Origin: Mucor mucedo
Taxonomy: Eukaryota; Mucoromycota; Mucoromycetes; Mucorales; Mucoraceae
NCBI RefSeq assembly: GCF_025094135.1
Contig: NW_026252425.1
Location: 1-64,000, forward strand
Direction of reading: 5' to 3'
Length of the DNA stretch: 64,000 bases
Shown: piece after piece, positions 21,252 through 33,166 of the stretch
Numbering within the stretch: position 1 is the first letter of the stretch
Layout of the letters: each line of letters opens with the position of its first letter
Notes under the pieces: model-generated
The model's input: the letters and a program-made list of their open reading frames with translations, nothing else
Told to the model about the DNA's origin: nothing
Databases searched by the model: none
Program-made: the position numbers and the translations under genes

Positions 21252-22206
21252 ATGAACAATCAAAACAACAACAAAAACCCTATCAATCACCAATTTATTG
21301 AAGTGACACCGAATGGTGTAGCCTATGGTAGCAACCGTCGCATGATACTACTGTTTCAGAAAAACAGGAGGTTCCTGTCGTCGTTCCTGCTGCTGCCGCC
21401 GTTTCCCCGTCTGCACCTGCTACTGCCACTGCTGATGTTACGGAGGCTGCTGCCACTATTAAGTTTCGGATACCAGATACACGCACTCAAAATGGAATTT
21501 AGCTAGCACCTTTGCTCTTATTGAATCGTATGCTGATTACAACAAGCGCTTGGAGTCCAATCGTACGCTAGCTGAACTAAATGAGTTGTACCGTGCATCT
21601 TGCACTCATTCAAGACCAAAAACACCACCAACGGAAGCAGACCTTTGATTCCATTGAAGTCTAAATGGTCTGCTCTCTGTGCTGCCTTCAGACATCGCAA
21701 TGATAGGTTGAATCCAACTGGTACGGTACCGATTGAAAACTGGTTTTACCATCATGCGATGGAAACCCCGTGAGATGCAGACCAGTCTGAATATCCAGCG
21801 CCAGATGCTGATGGTAATGAAAGGGGATTACGGCTCAAGAAACAAGAACGCCACCAGCTACAATCGGTTTGAAAACGATGACTACAATTACAACAACAAC
21901 ACCAGCCCCTACTTCCGCCCAGATGTCAATGGTATTTCTGACGCCAATGACTATCAGTTCAACAGTACTTCTGCCAGCAGCACCAGCGCCTACAACATCA
22001 CGGACGCCAACAACACCGACGCCAACAACACCAACACCAGCAACATTGTCGTCAACAGCACCCTCCCCAACAATACTGCCTCAACCCCCTCTGCCAATGA
22101 CATGACGATTGATGGCAATGTCACGACGGTTTCTCCTGGTCCGTCAGACTTGCTTGAAATCACGTATCCTTCGTCCGATGAATATAAACCTCATAACATC
22201 GACTAA
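21252..22206 (+). pseudogene. Harbinger Myb/SANT-like partner (broken)
   Basis: Harbinger Myb-like proteins bind the element ends and bring the transposase to DNA. This copy starts MNNQNNNKNPINHQ, and a similar start (MNNQNNASYPIDGQ) occurs at 26902. A first frameshift follows about 30 codons in. The trihelix/Myb-like core is spread over other frames, with WNLASTFALIESYADYNKRLE at about 21497-21560 and KWSALCAAFRHRNDRLNPTG at about 21660-21720. The latter parallels KWKRMVKDFKEEFARRQSTG of the intact protein at 37601-38563. The tail is Asn/Thr/Ser-rich, encoded by AAC-rich repeats, and ends ITYPSSDEYKPHNID. Confidence 0.6.
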
Positions 22207-22277
22207 AATATAATTGGCTTTTTTTTTCAATAATAAATTTGGTTTTTTTATAAAAAATAATTTAATACCTAACATAT

Positions 22278-23667
22278 TTAAGGAAAAGCTGCATTAAAGA
22301 TGCGCATGCGGGCACTATTACCTATAACACTTGTATCACCCTGCTCTCCAACTACAAGACCAGCAGGCTCAAGAACCACACCATCGAAACCTAGCTCCCC
22401 TCTTGCCTTACATGTATTGTGTAGAATAGCGCACGACCCGATGATATCATTGATATCCAATTAATCATACACGTAAATATGGAATTGTGTAAATCTCCAC
22501 CGATGAACGAACTGACCAAAAGTTCTTTCAATGGCAATTCTTCTGGCTGAATGCGAATAGTTGAATAATCTCTTGCGAGGATCCCGGAGACATTCACTTT
22601 CAGGGAATGGTGTAATCAAATTGGCACTGGACGGATAGGCCGAATAACCGAGAAGATAAGATCCATTAGCGAAGTAATGCCCAGGATTGTTCATAATCTT
22701 CCAGCTGAGATCACTGGAATTATAGGCTGAGGCGTCATGACTTCTGCCTAGTGTATTAAAAATAAATTAGCTTCCAACTCTCATATTTATATTGGTCATT
22801 ATTACCAGAGTCTCCTACACGAATGTAAGTAAACCTACATGTATCGTCACAAACAGCGGTAAGTTTAATGGTGTAGTTGTTTTTTCTGTCACTGAACCCT
22901 GCTCCATAAGCAGCTGGAGTTGGCTTATGAATGGTAAAGTTTTTTCCATCAATATCACCAATTGCATCAGGAATACTCACACCAGGACCTTTGTTAAATC
23001 CAGCAGATATAGCACCTACCAAGGCTGAATTCGTAGGCCAATCGATCATATAGCCAAGCACATCCTTGATGGCCTTCACCGTACGCCTCGTGAAATTGGT
23101 ATAGCTGCCATACGAAACACCATACAGGACATACATGTTTCTATATCCAAGATGACAATTGGCCAGTCTCAAAAGACAGGTAGCTATCTGGATGTAGATA
23201 GGAACGTGGTTTGGTGTCTTGAAATCAAATTCGGGATGGGTAGACAACCTGTTGACAAGCCAATTGAAAGAGTCCCTTCCCATTCGATATGTGGCACGGA
23301 AGCTATCTACTTGGTTTTCGTCGACGTCGTTGAGGTTGGGATGTTGTACCTCCCAAAAAGTGTATCTTTCAGACACTCTTGTGGCACCCACACCGACAGT
23401 TCGCGTTCTGCTGATAATTGCCCCGGTCATGAACAAAGGCAAGAAAGTAATAGCCATTCCAAATTCACTCGAGAAATCGGCAGCAAAAAAGTCGTACTGC
23501 AATTGCTGTTCTCTAAGCAAATGCACATTACTGACATTAAGGTACAAAAAGTCTACAATTTCTTGGTTATCGGCTGCAATGCTTTCACTAAGTGCATAAA
23601 GAACAGTTTGTTGTTGTCTTAACATTTCGAAGAGGAGAAAAATTTGTTGGCAAGTTCGAGAATTCAT
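22278..23667 (-). pseudogene. Harbinger DDE transposase (one nonsense codon)
   Basis: Transposase of the HARBI1/DDE_Tnp_4 type. The start chosen is the ATG at 23667 (MNSRTCQQ), giving two exons of 862 and 470 nt around an intron at 22748-22805 (GTAATAATG...ACTAG). Together they make 443 codons in one frame, close to the usual family length. The catalytic acidic residues are visible as IGDIDGKNF (first Asp), RSHDASAY after the splice (second Asp) and IAIERTFGQF (Glu). A TAA at 22461-22463 interrupts exon 2 shortly after the Glu, where other copies read a Lys/Ile-rich helix before CILHN. The rest downstream (GSCAILHNTCKARGE) is open. It is one substitution from an open frame and either very recently dead or read through. 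Confidence 0.78.
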
Positions 23668-23936
23668 TGAGAAATTAAATCGAAACAGAGAAAACGAAAA
23701 AAGAAAAGGTAAAACAGGAACAAAAGAAAAAAAAAATCTTGCAGATATTTTAGTAAAATCGAATTTCACTAGTTCCAGGATAATATTTATTTTTATTTTT
23801 TATATTTTTTTAAAAAACCGGTTTTGGAAAAAGATTGACCTTCAAAAAAAAAAAAAATTTAAAAAAAACGGCGCTTGTCTATATTAGTACATCTCCTATT
23901 TAAGATCTCAATATATTTTGTTCGATGTGAGCAGCT

Positions 23937-24423
23937 CCAACGAAGATACCGATAATTCTACAGAACTATCAAGGGGTATTTATATATAATTTGAAAGGTA
24001 TCAAGAGGAGGGTATTGACAGTGACCAGCACCGGTGATTCCATAACAAGCAAAACCTTGACAGTCATCACTTAATTGACGGTTCTACTAAATATGGGAAA
24101 AGAAGGCAGAAGGAAGAAGGAAAGACCAAAGCCACGTAAACAGGTTTATGATTTACCAAACTTAGTTTACCGAGGTCGAGAAATAAATAAATATAAAGAA
24201 GTAAATAAACAATTATACAAACAATAGCACTCATTTCCATATACGTATGGCTCAGGTCCTATGAGACTCTTCGCTCGATACACGTTACACAGCATTGTTT
24301 TATTGATAGAGGTAAATTGTGGAACAACTAATTCCCACCAGTGTGATTATATGGAATCATGTCCTTATTGGATCATCTCCGATAGTTCTACTCTAGGTGT
24401 GTTATTATGTTATCCTCATCACG
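23937..24423. other. No gene seen
   Basis: AT-rich sequence between two Harbinger elements. It contains a purine run (AAGAAGGCAGAAGGAAGAAGG near 24101) and no recognisable repeat ends. The left terminal repeat expected for the next Harbinger element is not here, so that element is truncated at its left side. Confidence 0.4.
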
Positions 24424-25638
24424 GTCAACAATCGCCATTCATTCGCCAACTACCATTACTTCCACATCTCTCACCCTTTTTTGACTGATGACGACAATCC
24501 ACGAACCAGCTATCGCGCCATGTACCGTATAAACCGCACTACGTTTGAAAGGTTTGTAAACGAACTATGCAGAGATCTTGCTTTTCAGTCTAGAGCTGTA
24601 AATTGTATCCCTCCATACGTCCAGATTTCATGTGCAATTCGTCGGTTAGCTAACTGTCGCGTTGGCTATCGCTGCGCCCACTTGACTATAGGAGTCTCTC
24701 ACTGGTAGTTACAGAAACTTTACGCAACGTTTTGTAAAAGCCGTTGTTAACAAATTCAAGCATCTTATCGAATGACCCAAGGACGAGCAGCGTGTCGCTG
24801 CAATCAAACATGGTTTTGAGTATGGTATAGGCCGCACTGTTCGGGGTCTACCAGCTGTTGGAGCTTTGGATGGCAAGAACTTTGTAATTGAATCAAGAAA
24901 GGAACATGCCGACGATTGGCGGGATCGTAAGGGAGACTTTGCCATGAAACTTACGGTAGTATGTGATGATAAGAGTAAGTTTACTTACATTTCGGTTGGT
25001 GATTCAGGTAATAATTTATTTGTCCGATTGTATGCAATTATGCTGATCGTTTTGACATAGGTCGTTCACACGATGCTGCTGCTTTCAACCTCAACGAGAT
25101 AGCAACAGTTACCTTGGAAAACCCCCAAGAATACTTTCCTTTGAATGGGTATATCCTTGCAGGTAAAATATATAAGCGTGAATAAAATCTTCGAAAAAAA
25201 CTAAATATGTTTTAGACTCGGCATACCCACTATCGCACCATATAATTGTGCCTTATCCTGTTTCGGAAGTCCTTGGAAGATCCGATGATGCTTTGGCAAA
25301 AAAAAGATCAACAAGATCCATTCGTCAACTCGAATGGCCATTGAAAGAGCTTTTGGTATACTTATTTCTCGCTGGAGATTCCTCAGCAAACGTATACATA
25401 CATCAAGGATACCGGTGATAGTGTGGGTATTATAGCAGCTAGTTGTATTTTACACAATCTGTGTATTGAGGTGATTGACCCTGTTCTGGAATTAGTAGAA
25501 GATAAGCCGAACGATGTGACGAGCGATGAACCTGCTGCTAGGCTGGATAGTTCTTGTCAGTCAGTCAACAGCACCGCCTATCGGAATGGTCAAACTAGAA
25601 GGGACAACATCAACCCCTGTATGCCTTCTGAGCAATAA
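24424..25638 (+). pseudogene. Harbinger DDE transposase (5'-truncated, several breaks)
   Basis: Closest in this window to the transposase at 36126. Recognisable blocks in order: FLTDDDNPRTSYRAMYRIN, IPPYVQISCAIRRLANC, ALDGKNFVIE (first Asp), DWRDRKGDFAMKLTVVCDD, then RSHDAAAFN after an intron at 25008-25060 (second Asp), FPLNGYILA, a second intron at 25163-25215, and MAIERAFGILISRWRF (Glu). Both introns sit at the same positions as in the 36126 gene. Breaks include a frameshift near 24700, a TGA near 24773, a shift in an A-run near 25300 and another near 25410. Confidence 0.78.
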
Positions 25639-25967
25639 ACCAGTAATGTTTGTAACAAAATTATATATTTTTATTGATCAGTATTATTATTATTATTTTG
25701 ACCCTGCTGGTTTCGAATGGCCATATAGTGAAAGATCGCATCAACAAGTCTTGCCGTTTCCCTGTTACTTTGAGCAAACAGTTCTGCCACTCGATCACTA
25801 CGTGCAAGTAATGCAGCATTGGCCTCCGACTATACTGAACAAAGGACTGAAAGTGGTTGTCCCTTTCCAAAGCTTGTGTTTGTTGCACCCGGTCCAAGAC
25901 ACGCAACATGCTGTTCTCGATGCGTTGTTCAGACGCCGATGGTAGGCAACATCGAAGCTACTCTTAT

Positions 25968-26902
25968 CTAGATAGGTTGAAAGCGCTCCGATGCGCGTGC
26001 TAGTGGTGCTGGTGGTGCTGTTGGTGCTGGTGGTGCTGTTGGTGCTGTTGGTGCTGTTGGTGCTGTTGGTGCTGTTGGTGCTGTTGGTGGTGCTGATAAT
26101 GCTGATGGTGCTGTTGTTGTTGCTGGTGGGGATGTGGCTGTTGACACACGGGGTGTCTCTAATCTGCGTCTTTTAGTCGGAGGTTGATCTTGTTCACCGA
26201 CAGCAAAGATCCCCTCGGAACGTACATTACCCGCTGTTGCAGGTTGGGTATCCACAGTACGTAACACATCGTCTGCAGTGTTCGTATGGGCAGTATTCTG
26301 GTTAGGACCACCAACAACCTCAGGCTCCAAATTGTCATCATCCTCAGGAGTATCTTCAATTCTTGTTCTGAACTCCCCTGAAATTGAGGAATAAGTGACA
26401 GGTGGAAAAAATGAAGATAAGTCTTTCAGAATGCTATATAACTTGTCATAAATGATAGAACGAGCGGTTGTTGCTTGTCCAGTAGAATTACGGGTGGCGT
26501 AATTTCTTTTGAAATCCTGCAAAAGATTCGACCACTTGCTTTTCAACTGTTCGTCGGTCCGAGGAGCACGTTCAATATTTGCTGCATGAAATTCCCTCGC
26601 AATAAGGTCAAAAATTTCGTTTTTTCCGCCAAGCTTCTAGCCGAATTCATAGCATGGAAGTGCTCATCATACCTTTCAATAAGCTACTAGGTCTCCGCTT
26701 GTCCCCATCCAGATCCTCTGAAGCATTGTGAGCCTTCGAAATCATCTTCATTTTGGCTTCCACTTCCACGCCCAACTCCATTTCCACGGCCACGTCCACT
26801 TCCACTTCCACTTCCATGTCCACGTCCACGTCCAACGATTCCATTCTGGCTGCTCTCAGGCTGACCATCAATAGGGTAAGAAGCATTATTTTGGTTGTTC
26901 AT
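25968..26902 (-). pseudogene. Harbinger Myb/SANT-like partner (broken)
   Basis: It starts at 26902 with MNNQNNASYPIDGQ, followed by a Gly/Arg-rich stretch (RGRGHGSGSGSGRGRG). Two consecutive in-frame TAG codons near 26688 interrupt the Myb-like helix LIERYDEHFHAMN, and a frameshift in an A-run follows near 26625. The second half is open and starts near KSKWSNLLQDFKRNYATRNS, the equivalent of KWKRMVKDFKEEFARRQSTG at 37601-38563. The C-terminus is a (Ala-Pro-Thr) repeat from a 9-bp minisatellite, and PTKRRRLETP looks like a nuclear localisation signal. It faces the transposase gene. Confidence 0.68.
25995..26112. repeat. 9-bp coding minisatellite (GGTGCTGTT)n
   Basis: About 12 near-perfect units of GGTGCTGTT with GGTGCTGGT variants. 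On the minus strand it encodes an Ala-Pro-Thr repeat at the C-terminus of the Myb-like protein. Such an array is expected to change length easily. Confidence 0.85.
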
Positions 26903-27300
26903 TTTTAAAATAGGTAGAGGCAAAGGTAAAGTATGTTTATCTTGATAAGAATACAAGAAAGAAATAAAATAACGTTGGCCTCTGTGCCATGTACAAATGA
27001 TAGTTTAGCATTTTGCCAAATTAGAGTTGTGTTTTTTGTGACTTTTGATTTTAATTAAAGGATTTGTTTTAAAACTTTAAATAATTTGCTTGAGAACACC
27101 CGGGAACACCCAAAGTACACCAAAAAATTGAACATCCGACAGTTTAAAATTAAAAATGTTTTAAGCTCCGAGGTCCACCGTATAAGCTTATCTATGACAG
27201 AAAACCACATCATAGAGCATCAACCCCTATCATTTTACAGGTAAATCAGCGTCTTAAAAGAATATCAAGAATTATCAAATTATTCCCAAAAAAGCCCTTA

Positions 27301-28437
27301 TACCTTTTGGTCAATTTCTGCCGAGAGATAATAAAATATTTAAAATAAGGTATTTGAACAGTGAATCTTTAAGCCCTCCGTGGCCAAACAGGGAAAGCGA
27401 GCAGCATGCATGGACGAGAGTGTATGTTCGACACCCGAGTACCTGTTTGTTTTATTGCTACATTTTTTTAATTTTTTTAATAGGGCTAAAAATGGCCCAG
27501 GCTTAGGCTTTAAGATTTTTTTAGGTGCACGTAGCAAGCATACTTTAAACTTTGATAGCCAATTACTCGAGACCCTGCGGTGCGATTTTTTTCTCTTTAG
27601 CATATTCTTGTTCAGAATTTCCAGGGCTTTCAGAAAAAGTAATTTATATTGGTCGGCATATTTCTCAGGAACCCTCTTATACGTTTTGGTCAATTTCTGC
27701 CGAGAGATAATAAAATATTTAATATAAAGTATTTGAACAGTGAATCTTTAAGCCCTCCGTGGCCGAACAGGGAAAGCGAGCAGCATGCATCGACGAGAGT
27801 GTATGTTCGACACCCGAGTACCTGTTTTGTTTTATTTCTACATTTTTTTAATTTTTTTAATAGGGCTAAAAATGGCCCAGGCTTAGGCTTTAAGATTTTT
27901 TAGGTGCACGTAGCAAGCATATTTTAAACTTTGACAGCCAATTACTCGCGACCCTGCGGTGCGATTTTTTTCTCTTTAGCATATTCTTGTTCAGAATTTC
28001 CAGGGCTTTCAGAAAAAGTAATTTATATTGGCCGGCATATTTCTCAGGAACCCTCTTATACGTTTTGGTCAATTTCTGCCGAGAGATAATAAAATATTTA
28101 ATATAAAGTATTTGAACAGTGAATCTTTAAGCCCTCCGTGGCCGAACAGGGAAAGCGAGCAGCATGCATCGACGAGAGTGTATGTTCGACACCCGAGTAC
28201 CTGTTTTGTTTTATTTCTACATTTTTTTAATTTTTTTAATAGGGCTAAAAATGGCCCAGGCTTAGGCTTTAAGATTTTTTAGGTGCACGTAGCAAGCATA
28301 TTTTAAACTTTGACAGCCAATTACTCGCGACCCTGCGGTGCGATTTTTTTCTCTTTAGCATATTCTTGTTCAGAATTTCCAGGGCTTTCAGAAAAAGTAA
28401 TTTATATTGGCCGGCATATTTCTCAGGAACCCTCTTA
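27301..28437 (+). repeat. Three tandem 379-bp units with a tRNA-like core
   Basis: Units start near 27301, 27680 and 28059 (exact 379-bp spacing). The second and third are almost identical and the first differs at scattered bases. Each unit carries TGGCCGAACAGGG (A-box-like) followed about 40 bases later by GTTCGACACC (B-box-like), and then T-runs. In unit 1 these are at 27381 and 27425, with the others 379 and 758 bases further on. This looks like an internal RNA polymerase III promoter, as in tRNA-derived SINEs. A minus-strand open frame in each unit (MTKTYKRVPEKYA...) has no recognisable domain. Confidence 0.75.
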
Positions 28438-28439
28438 GA

Positions 28440-29230
28440 TACTCGGTTGCCTTGGACTTTGTTGCCTTCGACATCTCGCTGACCAATATATCTAGCTGTC
28501 GTATATTTCTACTTGTTAAACATATCCTGTTGTCTTAGTTACCCTGTTGCCTTACTGACGCTGTTGTCCTAATTTCGTTGTATTCTTACATATTATGGTG
28601 TGTTGATCATATCGTTGTCTTAGTTACCTTGTTTTCTTCGACCTCTTGTTGTCTTGGAGACTGCGTTGTCTTTGTTTCTTTGTTGTCCCACTTGTTTTTT
28701 GCTGTCTGCGTTTAGTCGTTGTCTTGGGAATGGTGTCTCCATGATACCATGTTGTTCTGAAATTGTGTTGTCTTCGAAATTATGTCATCTATATTTCTTT
28801 ATTGCCTTGGTTATTTGGTATCTAGGATACCATATTGTCTAGGTTATTTGGTAACGGGAATATCTTGTTGTCTTGGATATTGTTGGCTTGGTTATTTGGT
28901 ATCAAAATTTTATTGGCTTGGATATTGTTGTCATCCGCATTGGGTTGTATTCGCTTCTTGGTTGCCTTGGCTATTGAGTATGCATGATGTCTTGTATTAT
29001 TGATTATTTGTTACATTCGCGTCTTTGTTGTCCACGTTACTTCGTGTCTTGGTTGCTTTGTCGTCTTAGAAACTACTTTAGCATGTTGGCTACTAAGACG
29101 TCTTTTGTTGTTACTACTGTCAGATGCGCTGTTGTGTTATTATTACTTGTCCTCAATATTTTCTGGATATAGATTTATCTTGTTGGCGCCATTTCTCATC
29201 CTCAGTATCTTATTTGTCTTTTAATATTAT
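28440..29230. repeat. GTTGTC minisatellite, left block
   Basis: Degenerate units of about 15-18 bp built from TTGTCTTGG, TTGTCTTAG, ATATCTTG and TTATTTGGT. It is the same repeat type as 45366-47440. In both places it lies just before a stretch of the 0.92 kb satellite. Open frames here are by-products of the repeat. Confidence 0.75.
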
Positions 29231-32200
29231 TTATAGTTATGTAGAATATGCAGTATCAATATTTACTTTAGTTGGGAACCATTTACACTATTGGCCATTA
29301 TAATATCATACGACTTTGTCATTCTTTTAAAACTTTTGTATAACTAACCTTTTATTCTCTTTATGCACATACTACGTACTACTCGGAAGATATTATCAGT
29401 GTTTCTTAGACGTTATGTAGTTGTTTCGCCTTTTGATATTTTTTTCTTTGTCCTTTTATCTTAAGTCTTTATTGTTTCTTATTTTTTTGGGCTGTGGTAA
29501 TTATTCTGCCACATCCTCGCCATAATAAGCTTACACGTCTCCAGATAAATGGCAGACTTATTTATTAAGATGCTATTGCCTAAATCTGTCTTTAGACATA
29601 GTAATTCATTTATTTTTCACTTTTTTACCCTTCTTTGGTCAGCTAGACTTTTTTTAACTGTAGCCATACCTTAATTCGGGTATTCCCATCTTATTAAAAT
29701 AACTCACAAGTCATTATAAATTTTTTTCGACTTCTTACAAATTTTTTTTTAAATTATCCTCCCTGCACTATTTTTTTTGGCTTGCGACCAGTTGTTTGTC
29801 GTTTGTCTTCAGACCTGGAGGAATTTCTTAGAAGATATGTCTAATACTACCTGCCCTGTTGTGGTCATTTCAAGATGACTTAGGAGTTATTATTTGCTGA
29901 TATTTTAACTTTAAGAGTTATTTTACAAAGTAATTAATTCTATCCGGCCTTAATTTGTCATCTACAGATGTTATTTGCAGTGCGAGTAGTCTTTATTATT
30001 CGCTTAAGTTATAAAATTGTTCTTCTCTTGTTGTCTTCGTGTAAAGAATCATGTCATATTGACCGCTGGTAATTTTTTAATACTTTGATAACCTATTTGT
30101 CGTTGTTTGATCAAACTTCCTTTATTTTCGACAAAGATGCGCTAGAAACTACTTAGACTGCTTGTATTACTCCCCGTTTATAGAGTAAGTATGTTGATAT
30201 ATGGTGCTATACTTTGTATTTGTTGTTGACTTTCATCCGTCCAATTACCAAAAAAATTACAAGGTCTTCGTATTAGATTAAACGTTGCGCTGTAATGTTC
30301 TAAAATGACTTCAGCTATTATTCATGCTCTTGAATCTTTACACATGTAGTCTCATACTCGATTATAATTTCATTAGCAAACATTAGGTAATGGTCTAGCT
30401 TTTAATTAATTTCCATCCTCTTCAGCATATGATCTGTAACTGCTCTCTTTACAGGTTGCTACTATCTCATTTTGATTGACTCCGTAATAAATGGCCACAT
30501 ATCACTCAGTTGTCTCCTCTAGTTCATTTACGAACGGATTATTTTTCTGGCTAGACTTTTTTTTAATCGTTTGTACAATTGGAAATAACTATTCTAGGTT
30601 TAAAAAAAGGTATTACCGTTTCCTTAAAAAAAATTTTGACTTTTGAAAATTATTTTTTTGATTTTGTCTTATTTGTCCTTTTTTTTAATTTCTTTCGGCT
30701 CGCAATGAGTTTTAGATATTTCTTTGTGAAACTTGCAGGAGTCATGGTGGACATCGTATTCAAACTATTCATGCTGTTGTGGTTATTCAAAAGTGTCTTC
30801 GAAATTTTTAATTGGAATTATTGTTCTTTTCAAGATATTTTATAAAGTGTTTTCTTCGTTACTGTGTCTATTTATGTTCTGCTTATCTCGTGTGTAATTT
30901 ACATTGTTCTTTTACGATGCCAAAAATATTACAGTTAGCATATTCTAGTTGCTGTCATAAGTAATTCCACGTCTTGCAAACTGTTGGTGTACTTTATAAT
31001 TTCTTTGGTACCTTTTTATTATTTGCAGATACTTTTCTACGTTTAGATTAAAGTTTCTCTAGTACGTATGACAAATATTTGAAGTATTCAACTATCAATT
31101 ATATCTGTTCAATCAAATGTTGTTATGTCTTTTTAACTATAATCTAACAGTTTAATAACTACTTTATGGACAATGATTCCAATGTGTCATATGTAATTTT
31201 AAAATGAGCTATTCTATGGCATACTTAATATAAATACGACTTATATAAACCTATGGTGTAAATGAAACGTCACCTTCGCATTTTTTGCCCCAACCTCTGG
31301 TTATCTGGTCGAACATTGTTTTCTGCGCATAATATTAGGTATTGGGCATCGATATATGTCTCTAGAAGATTGATAGGAAGGTCTGTTACTATAGAATTCC
31401 AAAGTTTTTTCCACTTGACACCAGTATTTCTGAGGTCATGTCACTGATTTGTGTTCAACTGACCTGTTTTATGATACGGACTTTTTTTAACCATTCAAAT
31501 ACAAAGCGCGGACTATTGTCAATCCATTGAGACTAATGGCATGTCTTTATAAAATTTTTTCGACTTCTGAGAAATATTTTTCCAGGATTACCTCAAGTTT
31601 TCTATTTTGCTTAATGGTATTCGGCTAGATACCCCGTTATAGTATTTCCTTTCCATACTTTTATGACAAATGTAGAAAATACTGCTGTAACTGTTTCTAA
31701 TGTTTTGGTCGTTTAAAAGTGTCCAAAAAGGTGTCATTTATTAACTTTGTCCATTTTATTACTTATTCTGGGAGGTATTTAGTTCAATATGGCTCCAATT
31801 CGGTATCTGCCAATTTTGTTTTCAGTGTAACTAGTCTCTATTGTTCCGTTACATTATTGCAATCATCCTCCGCTTCCTTATTTTGAGCCTTGACTCATGT
31901 CATACTTATGGTAGGAGTTTTTTTTTATATTTCTCCCTCAAATTCCTCGATGTTTGATTAAACTTTTTGTGTACTTTGCATAAACATGCGATAGTCATCA
32001 CTTGATGTATTTACAGTATTCACCGGTTAATCAATAGGTTTTTAATCTATTTTTTGATTTTCTCTATTTACTATCAATCTATATCCGAACTATTTAATGA
32101 AGGTTGACCACAGTCCATTTTACTATGGGTAACAAATGAATTGAATTGACGCAAAAGGAGTCTGGCTGTTATTCATATTTTGACGGTTTTAACCTTCCTA

Positions 32201-32830
32201 CTCGTGATTTTTTTATAAGTCAATTTAAAGTAGATGTGGGGTGTATAAGTAATCTCCTTGTGGTGTAGACATTTTATTGTTACGGATCACTCTTTAGGTT
32301 GCTACTATATACAATTCAGGGAATCTGTACCAAAACTTTACATTAAACGCATTTATGAATAATACTTTAATTCTGTACGGATCGTTTTCCTCGATAGACT
32401 TTTTTTCGATGTTGGTACACTTAAGGATAACAATTCTGAACCTAATAAAACTATCAACGAGTTCATAGAAACTTTTTTCGACTTTTGAAAATTATTTTTC
32501 TGTTTTTGACTAATGTGTCCTTTTTTCCAATTTCTTACGGCTTGGAAAGATATCTTGATATTTTGCTTTGAAACTTTAAGGAGTCTTGTAGAAAATGTTA
32601 CTTTAACTATGCATGTAGTTGCGGTCGTACAAAACCATCATTCAAAGTTTCCATTCGCCATATCGCCCTTTTTAAGATATTTTATAAAGTATTTTATTCG
32701 TTATTGAGTCCATTTATATTCTGTTTACCTCGTGCGTAATGGACAAAGTCTTCGTATAATGCTAAAGTAACTCTGGCTAATTGTACCTGTTCGTTTTAGT
32801 CAAAACTTACAAGTCTTATCGATTATTGGT
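29231..32830. repeat. ~0.92 kb satellite, about four units
   Basis: The marker GACTTTTTTTAA recurs near 29646, 30554, 31479 and 32397 (908, 925 and 918 bp apart). About 80-100 bases after each marker come CGACTT(C/T)TGA(G/A)AA and ATATTTTTC, and then TTTCTTTCGGCTTG. Relatives of the unit occur near 14095, 35016, 38908, 41798, 42732, 48679, 49592, 50388 and 55161. No conserved open frame runs through the unit, so it is non-coding. Confidence 0.8.
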
Positions 32831-33084
32831 CGTTACAAGTTTATTTTTCACTCATCACAGCCCCTAGTCAATCAGTCTACTCTATACATCTCGTCACGCA
32901 GTTAATCAAGTGCATAACAGATCAAAGCACGTTTATATGGCATAAAAACACGTGTTTAACGCATCCGTTTAGGTTGGGAACGTATTTTAGGCGTGAACAT
33001 AAAATAGCATGGTATGTCACGTGAAAGTCACGTGTATCAATAATATTAGTCGTGTGTTGTACTACACTGCTGAAACGAGACTCC
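32831..33084. promoter_or_regulatory. Sequence with repeated CACGTG sites upstream of a tRNA-like gene
   Basis: The satellite ends here and unrelated sequence begins. CACGTG occurs twice in close phase near 33020 and 33031 (GTCACGTGAAAGTCACGTG), and an ACACGTGTTT site lies near 32948. CACGTG is the E-box recognised by basic helix-loop-helix factors; function here is only possible. No open frame of note. Confidence 0.3.
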
Positions 33085-33166
33085 GCCAGATTCATAGCTT
33101 AGGGGGGAGAGCGTCGGTCTTTAAAAGCGGGGTTTAGGGGTTCGACCCCGGCCGGCTTCATTTTTT
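33085..33166 (+). tRNA. tRNA-like gene, probably a pseudogene
   Basis: The sequence has an A box (TAGCTTAGGGGG at 33095), a B box (GGTTCGACCCC at 33139) and a run of six T at 33161, the layout of an RNA polymerase III gene. An anticodon-like stem-loop can be drawn around CTTTAAA (33119-33125) with one mismatch. The T stem is short by about two bases, and the acceptor stem GCCAGAT/GGCCGGC pairs only partly, with extra bases before position 8. It is a decayed tRNA or a tRNA-derived short element. The anticodon cannot be assigned safely. Confidence 0.5.

Larger units (their letters stand above)
20946..23936. mobile_element. PIF/Harbinger element with ~65-bp inverted ends
   Basis: The left end (from GGCTGCTGACATG) and the right end (reverse complement GAGCTGCTCACATCG) share a nearly identical run of about 50 bp through AACAAAATATATTGAGATC and GGAGATGTACTAATAT. 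Inside are a Myb/SANT-like gene on the plus strand and a DDE transposase on the minus strand, facing each other, as in the Harbinger element at 35950. I see TTA on the left flank but no matching triplet on the right. The right flank also does not continue the minisatellite as in segment copy 2, so one side was rearranged. Confidence 0.8.
24424..27101. mobile_element. Left-truncated PIF/Harbinger element
   Basis: It holds the convergent transposase plus Myb-like pair. Its right end, TTTGCTTGAGAACACCC (27085-27101), equals the right terminal repeat of the element at 35950-38905, so the two belong to one family. No matching left end (GGGTGTTCTCAAGC) is present upstream, and similarity to the full element starts only inside the transposase gene. 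Confidence 0.7.
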
